A DNA stretch of 64,000 nt from Holothuria scabra (GCA_037179385.1 CM074193.1:3307547-3371546); one strand, 5' to 3'. Counted from the stretch's first letter, positions 12,470 through 24,175 are shown. Notes: generated by a model from the sequence alone, not told the origin. Program-made: numbers and translations.

Positions 12470-12710
12470 CAGTGGCGTACACAGGTTTTTTTTTCTCAAG
12501 GGGGGGGGGGGAGGCAGTATGTTGAGTGATCCCCGGTCTAAGAAAGGTTCTAAGGTGAGGACACCCCCATTGCGTTTCAAAGTTTGTGACCTTTGCAAGG
12601 AGCCCAGATTCAAAATGGTGAGAGAGTGTCTACTTTTTTCGGAAACAGTGTGGAAAGTTGAATTGTAGTACTTACTAGGGGTATAAATGAAAGATTTGCA
12701 GCTTTCGGAA
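12470..12710. mobile_element. hAT-like element end (partial)
   Basis: It begins CAGTGGCGTACACAGG, sharing its first ten bases with the terminus of the hAT element at 19575, followed by T- and G-homopolymers. Sequence related to 1420-1560 follows. No matching right terminus (TACGCCACTG) is visible nearby, so this is a fragment. Confidence 0.5.
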
Positions 12711-12884
12711 TGTTCTATTGAATTTAGTAAATAAATGTGATGTGACTATCGCGTCATAATCCAATAGTTAGGTTAGGTCAATGCATTTCAAGCCCCGGTG
12801 TGGTATTTCGATCACTTGGGCTGATTGCCCACCTTGGAGGCGACTTCTGAGCGTGGCAGTCAAAAGTTTTCAAGAGTGTTACAC

Positions 12885-13095
12885 TCTGAGGGTGGTTATC
12901 CAACCTGGGCAAAAAAATACCCACTGTTGGTTCTGTATGCCTCCTGATCGGAATTGGGTAAAAATATGCCCAACTCAGTTGGTTAAGTGTTTTACTCATT
13001 AGTTGGGCAAAAGAAATTACCCAACCATTTCACCCAACTAAATTTACCCAACAAATGGTAAAAATTTGTACCAACATGTTTGTTCAACAGCTGTA
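12885..13095. repeat. cluster of inverted and direct TTGGGYAA / TTRCCCAA motifs
   Basis: Motifs such as gggcaaa, ttgggtaaa, ttgggcaaa, ttacccaac, tttacccaac and gttgggtg alternate on both strands over about 210 bp. The sequence could fold on itself and resembles the interior of a palindromic MITE. Its left edge coincides with the point where similarity to position 170 ends. Its class is not recognised. Confidence 0.45.
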
Positions 13096-13571
13096 CTGTT
13101 GGGTGCTTTTTTGGATTTCAATATAATTCTCGCCGCATTCATCGCTTTTATGTTTGGAATTGTAGAAGATTATATATTTTACAAATTCGTTGCAAGTTTT
13201 AAAGCTGAGGTGAACAGATTACCGCAAATATGCATTCGTCACTACGCCATAATTACCAAATTTACACATTCGTCGGTATGCGATTCGTCAGTACGCCAGA
13301 AAGGGGACGAAAGGTGACGATATTGAAATGCGGTTTAAGATGTTACCGAGGAAAATTATCCTTGCAACCAAACGTAGAGATAGCAATTCCAATTAATTCG
13401 TCTTTGAATTAATTGAAATTTAAATCTTTATTGTTATAAAATACAAACGTGAGCATAGTTGCCTTGAATTTATGGTCAAAGGTGCCAATATGGAAATGCG
13501 AGGTGTCTTTAGACACACACTTGATATGACCTAAACTTCAAACTCTGCTTTGCTTGACTTTGCTTTCACAG

Positions 13572-13607
13572 AAGTAGCAACTACGCCATCCAATGCATCT
13601 GCAGAAG
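13572..13607 (+). CDS. putative 36-nt microexon, EVAT type, copy 3
   Basis: It has the acceptor ctttcacag and donor gtatgt. The peptide is EVATTPSNASAE, with one Thr to Ala change relative to 712-747. The phase is 1-1. Confidence 0.54.
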
Positions 13608-14254
13608 GTATGTGTCAACAATATTTTATGTAACTTTCATTTGACTTGCACATTTAATTTAAGCAGTATATTTTTTCAGTCCTGTTCAAACCACTGACAT
13701 CACTGATTCCATGGTGTGTACAAGTCTCTTCAAGACTGTTAACAAATTTGTAATAGGTGTCAATTGTGATAGATAATTTACATAGTTGTGTTGCATTCGT
13801 GAATAAAGTATGACCTTTGGATAATTCAATTACGCATCCTTCAAATGACATAAATTGTACTTAGTAAAGTAAAAACATGTTTTGTAAATGAGCCAGACCT
13901 TACAGTATTCTTTTTGGAGTTGGAATAACATGCGGAAGAATCTGTTTTTGCCTGTTTGTTGAAGGTCATGCTAAGCCAAGGTTTTGGTAAACGTGTGAAG
14001 GAATAAAATTTACAAAAAAATCGAATATAATTTCAACGCGCAAACGCTCCTTGATGTAACCATAACTATGTTCCAACTGGTTCCAAATGGCCTTTAAATG
14101 GGTTAAAATTCATGTTACAAAACCTTGAACCTTTCAGAGCTAACTTTTTAAACGTTTACTATTACGTGAGTACCAGTGCAATAAGATGTTTTGTCAAAAG
14201 TGTCAGGATTGAGTCTACGTAAGGAAATCTGGCGACAATGTTGAAATTTCCAAA

Positions 14255-14520
14255 AGGGGGGCCATGCAGTACGTTGAGTGATGCCCGGTCCGGCCTGGGG
14301 GAGGGTCTAAGGGAAGGGGTCTAACCCCGTGACGTTTGAAAATTTATGATCTAGCCTAGATGCAAAATGGTGGAAAATTATCTAACTTTTCAGACACAGT
14401 GTTGAAAGTTGAACCATAGCGGTTACTTGGAATAAAAATGAACTCTTTGTGGCGTTACATGTAATAGAATACTATGTACGCTCTCTTTTGAAGTAAAATT
14501 AGTTTTTAAAATTTGGGCAC
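14255..14520. mobile_element. hAT-like fragment replacing an EETA exon (second copy)
   Basis: This is the counterpart of 1417-1690 and again replaces the EETA exon and its acceptor after the shared lead-in tgttgaaatttcc. It was carried along by the 12.8-kb duplication. Confidence 0.5.
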
Positions 14521-14539
14521 TTTAGGAGTCAAAATAAAA

Positions 14540-14960
14540 AAAGGCATGTATGATATTCATAAGCGTATAGGAGCTTTGAAGTTTTTTGCCCACAAAACGT
14601 AATTCTGCCATAAAGACTATCTCAGCGGAGCGCACCATCAGTTCGTGTAAAGCGTGCATAAAATTTCGAAAAGTCGGACACCTGAAATGGACAAAAATAG
14701 CATATCCCATACTTAAACGTAGAATTTAAGCAGTTTATGTTTTTTTTTTGTCGTTTGTAGTAGATGCTTTCTTCAAAATTAGTTCGAAACTTTAAAGTGA
14801 TCAGAAAGTTATTGATAATACTTCGACACAAAGAATTTAATCTTCTATCCAAGCGGAGCGCCACCATTAGTTGGCGTCGAGCGTTGAGAAAATTTCAGAA
14901 ATCCGGAAACCTCAGAGGGCCCAAATTGCGTTTAATGCTTGTAAAGAGAATCTAAACAGT
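14540..14960. repeat. dispersed GCGGAGCGCC repeat, two direct copies
   Basis: Counterpart of 1700-2130, with cores near 14623 and 14850. No coding content. Confidence 0.55.
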
Positions 14961-15229
14961 CTTTATTTCTAGCTGTATAAAATCAGCAATTCCTAAGTGA
15001 TCAGAAAATTACCACATAAAATATACCACATGCCTACCTTTGATTAAATGGTCTTAAACCTGGAAGAAAACTATACAAATTAATGAAAAATATTCTGATA
15101 TTTCTCTATTGTAACGCTAAAACTCTAATCAGTTTGTGGACAGGAAAATAACAAAGGAAACATTGTTTTAGTAGATATTTAGGATGTAACCGAGGAAAAT
15201 TGTCCTTACTACAACACGTTAAGATAGCA

Positions 15230-16762
15230 TAACAATTCCTTCGAAGCAATTATTACCGTTTTTCAGCAGCTAAAATACTGACCAGTTATGACTCATTCAC
15301 ACCTCACCGAGAATTCCACAGGCCTCGCGGAGATTCCCGTAAAACTGTATACGGGCTAGACCATTCGTGAAGGGAGTGAATTAAAAAGAGGATTGCTAAA
15401 TTCTATAAACGTCACGCTATAGAAAAGACCAAACAAAATATATCTTAAACAAAAAGATAAATAAATAAAAGAAGATAAAAAACAAGAATGATTAGAAGAA
15501 ACACTAAGAAATGAAGTTAAACTCACACCTACGCTGTGATGATTAGCATCGCCATGACAGTCACCTAACTCGTTAAGTATTTAGCACATTTTTGGAGGCA
15601 AATTATATGACAGCAAACAAGACTGGGCACATAGCTGAAACATATTTTAAAATTGCATGGATGTCTGCATGTTTAGCAGAACTGAAGTTATAATCAGTTT
15701 GGATATTAACTAACAATGTTCACCTGTTCACCGGTTTTCAAACAGAAAAACAAATTTTCAAATTTTTAAACAGAAATTGCAATATTTTGGATATGAATTG
15801 GAAATAACAATATTCTTTGCTTCTCTTTAAAGTTCCAACTAAAGCATTACGTTCAGATTACTAGAAATAAATTTTAAAGAATAATATATACGTATGTGTT
15901 TAGGTCTAAACATACGGAGACGTACAACTCGGCTCAGTTCGGTTCCCGGCGCTGTAAGAAAAATCCCCCCTCGTATGAAATGAACTGCGCCCATTCCTCT
16001 GGATTGCTGCTATACCACTTGCCATGGGCGAATGTGACAAAAGTTTTCTTGACTTTCAAAGGCCGAAAAAATTATATTTGGCAAGAAATAGAATGACACA
16101 GTGTTTACTTACGAAAATTCCTATGTTTTTGACTCTTTTTCGGTATTTTCCTTTTTTTTTTAATCCCATCTGAGCAAAGAAACTAAGTCGTTCGAATATC
16201 TTGCCGCTCTTGTGTCTGTGATAAACACACGTAATCTGTATGGGTGAAATTTTGATACTTCCAAGTGCCGCGGCTTTGTTAGGGTCATGAACTTCATTCC
16301 GTTTTGACGGGGCTAAAATGTACTGAATAGTATTGATTTTAGCATTTCCGGGAAGATAAAAGTGTCTTCTTGCATAATCCGTTTTATACAAGTTGATCAA
16401 AGCGCATTAAAGGGGAGAAATCAAGGACTTTATCAAAGGAGTTTGTCTGAGACTTACAATTGGTAGCCTATATCACTGGGTAAAACCTATGGGGCCGGTT
16501 CAAAGTAAAAAGTCGGAAGGCATCATCTTTAAGTAAAAAATGACGGTTCAAAGAAATCTCGAAACAGGAAAAGATAAACATCAAAGTAAAGATAACGGAA
16601 TAAGCTTTCAGAATTCAGTTTATACAAGACAATCGGTTTTGTGGTTTAGGAGTTCTGGCAGTGAGAAGTAAGGGTTACACAGTGAATGTCCTATGCAAGA
16701 CATGTGCGGACACATGGATGCCTACTCCTGCGCATAGTTAGGAGCGTCGGGGAATTGTTATG
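15230..16762. mobile_element. 1.53-kb insertion with short inverted ends, class unknown
   Basis: The sibling sequence near 2385 reads agatagcaattccaatt without interruption. Here the same flanks are split by 1533 bp. The insert begins TAACAATTCC and ends GGAATTGTTA followed by TG, an inverted terminal pair. No clear target duplication can be fixed because the ends resemble the target. The interior has a 114-codon minus-strand ORF (16056-16400) without recognisable motifs and nothing else identifiable. It is probably a non-autonomous DNA transposon or a composite insertion. Confidence 0.5.
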
Positions 16763-16949
16763 AATTCCAATTATTTCGCTTTGACTAAGTTAAAATTAAA
16801 ACCTTTATTGTTTTAAATACTAAGGTGAGCATAGTTTCCTTGAGAATTATGGTCAAAGGTGCCAATATTGATATACGAGGGCGTCTCCAGACGCAAACTT
16901 GATATGTCCTAAACTTCAAACTCTGCTTTGCTTGACTTTGCTTTCACAG

Positions 16950-16985
16950 AAGTAGCAACTACGTCATCCAATACATCTGCAGGAG
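16950..16985 (+). CDS. putative 36-nt microexon, EVAT type, copy 4
   Basis: It has the acceptor ctttcacag and donor gtatgt. The peptide is EVATTSSNTSAG; Pro to Ser and Glu to Gly changes distinguish it from 712-747. Length and phase 1-1 are unchanged. Confidence 0.54.
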
Positions 16986-17648
16986 GTATGTTTCAACAAA
17001 ATTTTATGTAACTTTCATTTTACTTGCACATTCAATGTAAGCAGTAGCTTTTTCAGGCCTGTGTAAATCCATGGCTATAAGTTCAATGGTGTGCACAAGT
17101 CTCTTCCAGACAAATTTGTATAAGGTGTCAACTCTGATAGATACAGCATGACCTTTGGATAATTCAATTACGCATCCTGCAATTGACATAAATTGTACTT
17201 AGTGAAAATCAAACATGTTTTGCAAGTGAACCAGATCACACAGTGTTCCTATTTGGAGTTGGAGTTGGACGAATCTGTTTTCTCCTGTTTGTTGAAGGTC
17301 ATGCTTACCCAAGGTTTTGGCTGAGGTGTGTAGATATAAAATGTAAAAAACATATCAAATATAATTTCAAACAGGGTACTTAGATACCTCTATAACGCAC
17401 TTTCCGGGGCGTAACCACAACGATGTTTCAATTTGTTCCAACTGGCCTCCAAATGGGTAAAAATTCATGTTACAAAAACTTGAACATTCACAGCCAACTT
17501 TTTTAAAGTTTACGGTCTCGTGAGTATCATTGCAATGGGTTGTTTGGTCAAAAGTGTCAAGATTGATAGCCTTCGTCAGGAAATCTGTGGACAAATGTTG
17601 AAATTTCCTAAACTTCTCACATTGTTTTGCATCTCTTTTCTTCCACAG

Positions 17649-17684
17649 AAGAAGCTGCTGCACCAGCACCTTCACCTGCCATTG
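17649..17684 (+). CDS. putative 36-nt microexon, EEAA type, copy 4 of the family
   Basis: A long pyrimidine tract ends in cttccacag and the donor is gtaagt. The peptide is EEAAAPAPSPAI plus a split Gly codon. Compared with EETATPATSPGN it shows several amino-acid changes but no length change. It lies only about 660 bp after the EVAT exon, the shortest spacing between exons in the window. Confidence 0.6.
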
Positions 17685-18529
17685 GTAAGTGCGATATGTA
17701 TGACTAAATGGTCTGCACAAAGAAATCAGATCAGCTTGTGAAGTGTCTTTTAGTATTAGTTGAGTCAATCAGCCCTAAATAACCTTAATTTCGTCGGAGA
17801 CGTGCATTTTTTAACCCCCATGTTCAGGGAAACTGAGGGAATCAAGAGTTGTGTTAGTGTACAACCATGCGTGTTATAGGAAAGTAATGAATTTGGGAAA
17901 TGAATAGTGATAAACCCCACTAATAACCGAGTAAATCACACCATGACTTGACTGTTCGGATTATTCTACATCTTGTATTGGCCATTTACTTGCAATAGAA
18001 ATCGTAGATCCCACAGTCTTGAAAACTTTAAAGAAACAGAAGTTAGAAAAACGTTACGTTTTATGAGGGGTTCCATATCTGTACGTTATAGAATGCTACA
18101 TGAATTGTGTTTTCCAGCTCTCGTGCCCCTCGCATCTGCATCAGTCGGCCTTACGACTACTTTTCTGTTTCCCATCACGTGCTTGATGTACATGGAAATT
18201 TTCAAGTACCATGCACGCCTCGTCATTGGTCAACCGAGATCAAGTCTATTGAAGTACAACTTGTGTTTATTTAAATATACAAACACATACAGAAATTTCA
18301 TACAGAGGTCAAAAGTATGTGTAAACTATGTCTGGTTGGCATGTGTATCCTAATTGTAGTCTCAATAAATTTAAAATGTGTAATGTTTAGAATTTTATTT
18401 CGTTTCTTGTGAAACACCAATCTATCTGTGTACATATTTAATTAATATTTGCGGGCTTTATGTTATCATTTTAATCATATATTGCAGTGACACAATCACA
18501 AAAAATGATGATAAAGCGAGTGCTTCACC

Positions 18530-18950
18530 CCTTACAGTAGGCTAGATTCCCTACCAAAACTTCCATAAAGACTATCTTAGTATAACCCCACCATCAGTTG
18601 GAGCAACTCGTGTAGAAAATTTCGAAAAATCGCATTCCTGAGATGGCCGGAAATAGCACTTCCCTCACTTATACGTAGAATCTTAGCAAGTTATTTTTGT
18701 CGTCGTTTGCAATTAATGCTTACTTCAAAATCACTTCTGAACCTGCAAAATGATCAGAAAGTCATTAAACTTTGACTAACAAATGTAACTTTGTTATTTT
18801 GCTCAAAAGAATATCTAAGTGGAGCGCCACGATTAGTTGGCGTTGAGCGTACAGAAAATTTCTTATGAAATCGTAACCCCTCAGATGGCCGAAGATTTTG
18901 TTTTTATGGTTGTAAAGAAGATCTAAACAGCCTTCTTTCTAGCTGTCGTT
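18530..18950. repeat. dispersed GCGGAGCGCC repeat pair (intron)
   Basis: Two direct copies (near 18585 and 18822), each followed by an AGATGGCCG stretch, with the same arrangement as 40880-41300 and 53520-53940. Confidence 0.5.
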
Positions 18951-19574
18951 TTCAACAATAAAAACTTAGGAACCCGCTAAATGATCAGAAAATTACCACG
19001 TGAAATGCACCACTAGCTTACCTTTGATTAAATCGTCTTGAATCTTTTCGGACGAAAACTGTACAACTTAATTGAAAAAAAAAAACGCTAATGTTTCTCT
19101 ATTGTGACTCTTGGCTGAATTCAAGGGCCGCTGAATTGAAAAAATTGTCGATGTAAAAACTCGGACTCCCGACTGAAAATTTATTTACTCCTGCCTTTTG
19201 CATGATAAATGGCGAACTATTGCTTACAGAGGCTGGACAGTACCTTAAGGGATGGAAATCCTCCTTTGCCACAGGTTCGTTGGGAGGAAATCCTTTCCTT
19301 TTTAAAAGTTCTGAGAAATTGGGTGTCCTTACATTCAGTCTGGCCACATATGCTACCCTTTGAAGTAAAAAACACATCTTTGAAAATAAGCGTGCAGATA
19401 AACATCAACCAATCCGGTTTTACTTGATAAACTGTAGTCACATCTTTTAATGGACAAGCATATACTTGAGTAATGTTCATAATTTTTTATGACTCCTTTT
19501 GCGTTCTTCTGTTGTTATGTGTATCTTTAATTAAAGAAATGATGGACTTCTCTCATGTTAGTCAAAGTTTATCT

Positions 19575-21181
19575 CAGTGGCGTAGCCACGGGGGGGGGGG
19601 GGGGGGGCCTGGGGGGCCTAGGCCCCCCAGATTTTCTTCAGGCCCTCCCCCCAGATTTTTTGCGTACTGATAAAGTAACTGAAAAAAAATAAAATGTTTC
19701 AACGGAAATAAACTTTGAAGTATATCCTTCAAAACAGTAAATAAATAAAATGTGTAAAAATTAAAAAAAAAACATGGATGAATGTGTGTAAAACACATTT
19801 TGTGCGCACGTATGGAATCAAGTAATAACTTCAAAATGCCTACTTTCACTAAATTGGATACCGTTTGTGATCCGCACTGTCGTTTATTGCATTTCACTTC
19901 GAAGATGAAACGAAAGTTTCGACGACAAACTTTTATGTGACTTTGTTAGGTTAAGACCCTTTTTGCCTTTCGGATTGCTGATTGATTTACTGAAAATAAG
20001 GCAATCATACACTGGAGACCATTCTTACACGACCATTCCTATACTTTATCATACCCAAAATATGCCGTAAGCAGGTGAGGTAAGGTACTACCTTCGGATA
20101 ATTCTTCCCTTCCATCCTTAACAAGTAGGCCTACGTCGTGCCTCACTCCTGCCCATGACAAGTGCCACTGTAGGACGATTTTTTCGACAAGTCCTCTTTT
20201 TATTAGTTGGCACCGGCGTCCGGGGGATTTGTAAAATGTCCACAAGGTCCGGATTTCATGTGTTTCCCACATGATCCGTACTTCTGTGTGCGGTTCAATA
20301 ATTCTGAGAGATTTATTCGTAGTATTTTAATTTTGACTATGTAATTTACCGATGAACAAATACTGCACCATTTTGCAAATTGTTTCTTTGGCAGTTAGTA
20401 TGTCTCTTGTAAAATCTCTACAAAAACTAAAAATATTTTGATTTTTTTCATGCTTCCCAAAAAGGGAAAATCCTAAAACTTAGGCCTGTACTCAGTTCAA
20501 AGTTTTGCCAAACATAGCACCATTTTGCATCTAGAAAGAAAGTTTCTCAGAGGGGGACACAACTACTTTTGGTTTTCCTGTTAAAGGGTAAGGTACTGCC
20601 TGAGGTAAGCTGAAATCCATTCAAATATTGGCGCATTTGCGGCTGGGTACACCCAGTTTAAAACACGTGGGAAGTGCCGTTTCCGGCCATCTGGAGGGGT
20701 TTTAAAGCCCAAAATTTTCTTGTACGCTCCGCGCCAACCGATGGTGGCGCTCCGCTTAGATTCAAATATTGCCGCATTTGCGGTCTACGTCCCTCTGATA
20801 TTTTCAATTTTTCCCAAGATACCGGTTCGTTTTTAGTCTCATCCCCCAGGCCACAGATCAGAAGTGCCCAGTTTCGGGGGCCCTAAAAAGTGTATGCATT
20901 ACCATTTTTCATAGACTGATTTTTTATTCTAGTTATTTGAGAAGTCGCAGACATGAGATTCGTATTTCAAGGCTGGATACATCCGGCTTAAAACACTTGG
21001 GAAGTGCCGTTTCCGACCATCTGGAGGGGTTTTAAAGTCCAAAATTTTCTTGTAAGCTCCTCGCCAACTGATGGTGGCGCTCCGCGTAGATAGTCTGGCA
21101 TGTCTGACCCTCGGAGGTACCAGGCCCCCCCCCACTTGTTACCTAGGCCCCCCCAAAAATCGCATCCTGGCTACGCCACTG
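19575..21181. mobile_element. 1.6-kb non-autonomous hAT-type element
   Basis: The left end CAGTGGCGTAGCCA and the right end TGGCTACGCCACTG are perfect 14-bp inverted repeats, bordered inside by G- and C-tracts. The sibling units at about 41929 and 54571 have the uninterrupted site agtttatctaccaat. Here the element is flanked by gtttatct on the left and cgttatct on the right, an imperfect 8-bp target duplication as expected for hAT. The interior holds no transposase; it contains two reverse-oriented GCGGAGCGCC repeats (20670-20770, 21000-21095). A palindrome GGGGGGCCTAGGCCCCCC lies near the left end. Confidence 0.8.
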
Positions 21182-21397
21182 CGTTATCTACCAATACTAG
21201 TGATCACTTAATTATTCATTCTAAAATATTAAAAAGTCACCATACAATTTAAATTAAACAAAAATAAAATACTGTAGTCTGTATCATGTAAAACATCAAT
21301 GAATCGGTGTATATATCTGACTCGTCACTCTTGCCAGCCTTACTTGATCACTTTTAATCATCTTTTAGAATGTTATAACGACGAGATAGTTTTGTAT

Positions 21398-21417
21398 GAC
21401 CTGACGTTCGTCAGGTC
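21398..21417. repeat. perfect 9-bp-stem palindrome GACCTGACG/CGTCAGGTC
   Basis: Two 9-bp arms are separated by TT. The same perfect palindrome is at 42140 and 54782. The copies in the 4.0-kb units (near 5298 and 9325) carry mismatches in the arms. It could be a transposon scar or a structured intron element. Confidence 0.5.
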
Positions 21418-22355
21418 AATTGTTACCTGCTGAGTGCTTTTCGATTCTTTACGTTGGTTTTCTTACTGTTAGGCCTCCTTTGTGTTCTCCGTTGCTGTGC
21501 ATGTGAGCTTTCGGCCTGAGTTGATATGAATTACTTAATAAGTTTCAGTAGATCTACGTTATTTTGCTTTAATCTTGTTTTTTGTAACATAACGTAGGTG
21601 TTACTAAATCCAGGTTTCATTGGCTCCTTTGTTAAGTCACCCCATCACTGTAAATTACGATCACATTTGGGAACAAAGAGCGGAAGAAGAAACTATTTTT
21701 ATAAGTAAATCAAAGATATCCCAAATTATCGTGGAGTATAACTTTTTCAACTCCGTGAATGAAGTTCAATATTTTATGTTGGAACTCTGGAATGTCATAG
21801 GCGCTGATACCATGTAAGTAACGACTTATAAATTTAACTGCATGTATAATTTTGACAAATGTATTTAACACTAATGCATTCTCTCTCTATCCCTCTCTTT
21901 TCCCTCGTTTTGAACGCGTGTCCTGGACAACGCTAGGTTTAGGTAAAGGTAAATATAAAACAATTTTACATGACGTCTTTGTTTATTAAAACCTTTTTTG
22001 TTGTTGTTAATTTCATCTGGTAGACCAAAAGGACAGTAAAACACCTGATTTAAAGTCGAAAACGACTCTTTTAACCCCCCAAAATACATTGCTTACTTCT
22101 TTTATTTTGGGATTTTCTCTTCGCATTTGGGAGTCCAAGTCAAAAGTGAAATATTTGTATGTACTAATTTTTAATGGGAAAGACGTGTAGAAAATATTCA
22201 TTTACCTAAGAAGTGTAATGAAGGTTGAAGTAGAATTTGCACAACGTGCACCTCTCAGTTACCGGTATATACTATTTCTGGTCCTGTGACTTCAAAATAT
22301 GAGAAACATGAGAAATGAAAGCTGACGTCTAATCTCTTTGCTTCTTCTATTGTAG

Positions 22356-22382
22356 GGGTAACGGGAAGCACAGAATCTCCAG
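22356..22382 (+). CDS. putative 27-nt microexon, VTG type, U1
   Basis: The acceptor is cttcttctattgtag and the donor gtaaga. In phase 1-1 it reads GVTGSTESP plus a split Gly codon. It is the counterpart of the 30-nt NLS exons at 6208 and 10242, shorter by one codon. The shared ESP end and identical acceptor context show common origin. Confidence 0.58.
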
Positions 22383-23814
22383 GTAAGAAAATATCTCTAA
22401 AAATAACTAACTGGTAATAATTTTTTTTTGTCTTATTGAGACTCATTTAGCATTCATCAATTTTAACATGAACCTGACATATTGTATAAGTAGGAACTGG
22501 ATTCTTTTTCGTTTCATGCTCTGTGTAAGAGACGATTTGCAATTGCGTTTAGGGATCTAAACATTGTCATGTTTTAACATTGCCCAAAAGACGCGACCGG
22601 ACTAAGTTTCAAAAAGGCAACGTCCAAATAGGGAGGCGTTACTAGTAAAATCTCCCTGGTCCAGAGTGGCCTCGAAATTTAAACATTACTATCTGAAGAT
22701 ATTAAAAATTCTTCTCCACACTGGATACATACCATTTTAATCTGTTATCTATTCAAGAAAAAATTCCTCCACCCTAAGAGTACCGCGTTATTAACTCAAT
22801 GGAACCTTTACTGCACCAGTCACAGCATACACGCCAGGTTCGAGACCGACCATAATTGTCCAAATATGAAAGGTTACAAATTTTAAGAAAAGTTAGGAGC
22901 CTCTTATCGCACAAACTACATCTGATTTAGGGTAACTGGTTCACACAGAAGACCAGCATGTTTCCATGCAGGAAAAAATGACATTATGATCCATGGATTT
23001 AAATGAAAATTTTCAACTATACGCAAAGGTCCTGCTAATTTTCACGCAACTTTTCAGCTAGAAAAATAAACCAATCATTCAAATACCATTAAGAAAATAC
23101 AGCGTAAGAAACTTATACACTTCAAAACAATTACGTAAACTGAAATTGTCCAACTATGAAAGGTTGCAAATTTTAGGAAAAATTTGGAACCCCTAACCAC
23201 ACAAAATACATCTCATTTAGGCTTACTCGTTCACAAAGTAAACCGACATTTCTTTCCGACAGCACATGGCAACCATGCTGGTAACACCACAACCCAATAA
23301 TAACATTTGTATCCACGTAATTTAATTCAAAGGATCACCTGGTTATACCAACTTTCCCAAGAATTTTATTTAACTTTAAATATACACCAATCATGGCAAA
23401 TATTATACCAAAAATACAGCGTTATAAGCTTACAAATTCCAAACAATTAAACACTGACTTTACTTGATCAAATATAAAAATATTTGAGAATGGACGAAAT
23501 CACCAAAAATCTTTCAAAGGGAGCACCACACTTTTCATTGACAGGCTATATCCCCAATTAAAGCCATCATAGTAGGGATTGTCCCCGACCTATCCGACAT
23601 TTGTCACAATTTGCAATTCCTTCCGTTTGAAGTCGGCCGTATTAAGCTTATCCAAATATTGGCTTGTTACATCTTAACACCGTTCATCAAGAAAGTTTTG
23701 ATAAAAATGTAAAATGCAAAATCAAAATCCAACGTCCTTTTTACAAGAACGTGCTTGTTTACATCCTCTGCGAATCTTGAAAAACGTGACTTTTTTTCTT
23801 CCTCTCTATGACAG

Positions 23815-23823
23815 GTGAGCAAG
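23815..23823 (+). CDS. putative 9-nt microexon, EQ type, U1
   Basis: The sequence GTGAGCAAG lies between a strong pyrimidine tract ending in ctctctatgacag and the donor gtaaga. In phase 1-1 it gives Gly-Glu-Gln plus a split Gly. Nine-nucleotide exons are known in animals but are hard to prove from DNA. No diverged copy exists to test constraint, so this rests only on splice signals and the matching phase. Confidence 0.4.
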
Positions 23824-23924
23824 GTAAGAACAAATCAATACGTTTTATTTTTTAGGTTGGATTTTGGTACATATGTTGATTCCCATTGTATTGATACATT
23901 TGAGTAGTCCTCATCAAGTATTAA

Positions 23925-24175
23925 CCCTTTACCGTTGTGCTCCGATCGGGGCATATTTGCGCCCCTCGGGAGTGGGCGGAAAAGCGGACGTAGCCCGCCC
24001 CGCATCGGCTTCCGTAGGCCATTGACCCCTTGACCTTAAACTATTGTCTCTCTCGTTGTTGTGGCCGAATTTTCGGGTAGCTACTCGCAGTTTCGAGCTC
24101 CGCGTGAAACAGTAAAGATGGGTGACAGCCGAGCTCTCCGCATGGGTCCAAAAGGACCCAGACAACGGCAAAGGG
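23925..24175 (-). mobile_element. 251-bp piggyBac-type MITE (reverse), U1
   Basis: It begins CCCTTTACCGTTGT and ends ACAACGGCAAAGGG. It is flanked by TTAA on the left and ATAA (one substitution) on the right. TTAA target sites and CCC-beginning termini are typical of piggyBac-type elements. It is the reverse complement of the element at 26264-26514. It contains the hairpin GGGTCCAAAAGGACCC. The open frames on both strands reflect its GC-rich interior; there is no transposase. Confidence 0.7.

Larger units (their letters stand above)
12725..15229. repeat. right copy of the ~12.8-kb duplicated block
   Basis: It matches 1-170 and then 472-2360, with a different filler at about 12870-13335. It carries an EVAT exon (13572-13607), the replaced EETA exon and a GCGGAGCGCC pair, just as the left copy does. 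Similarity to the left copy is interrupted at 15230 by an insertion. Confidence 0.72.
16763..19574. repeat. unit copy carrying EVAT and EEAA exons, left of the hAT insertion
   Basis: It resembles the block from about 2380 onward, then passes through an EEAA exon into sequence nearly identical to U2 and U3 (for example 40140-41930 and 52780-54570). Between exons it is intron-like. A 126-codon open stretch at 17973-18353 also stays open in U2 and U3, but it is interrupted by indels at 3800-4100 and 62200-62470, so I treat it as chance. Confidence 0.6.

Noticed and set aside
16056..16400. 114-codon minus-strand frame as a gene
   Set aside because: No recognisable motif, single occurrence, and it lies inside an insertion; chance is likely.
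17973..18353. 126-codon open frame also present at 40322 and 52963
   Set aside because: The counterparts near 3804-4100 and 62150-62470 carry frame-breaking indels, and it overlaps no splice signals. The conservation among recent units reflects recent duplication only.
19228..19272. 45-nt segment between ttacag and gttcgt, phase 1-1 and open
   Set aside because: The donor is poor, the U4 counterpart is replaced by other sequence, and the older copies near 4865 and 8890 do not keep the frame.
21614..21813. 200-nt open segment with a tccag acceptor and a strong gtaagt donor (64-65 codons), repeated in U1 to U4
   Set aside because: Its phases (0 in, 2 out) do not fit the other exons, and the older counterparts near 5530 and 9550 have stops and lack the acceptor. 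It could be a real exon of another isoform but is not supported here.
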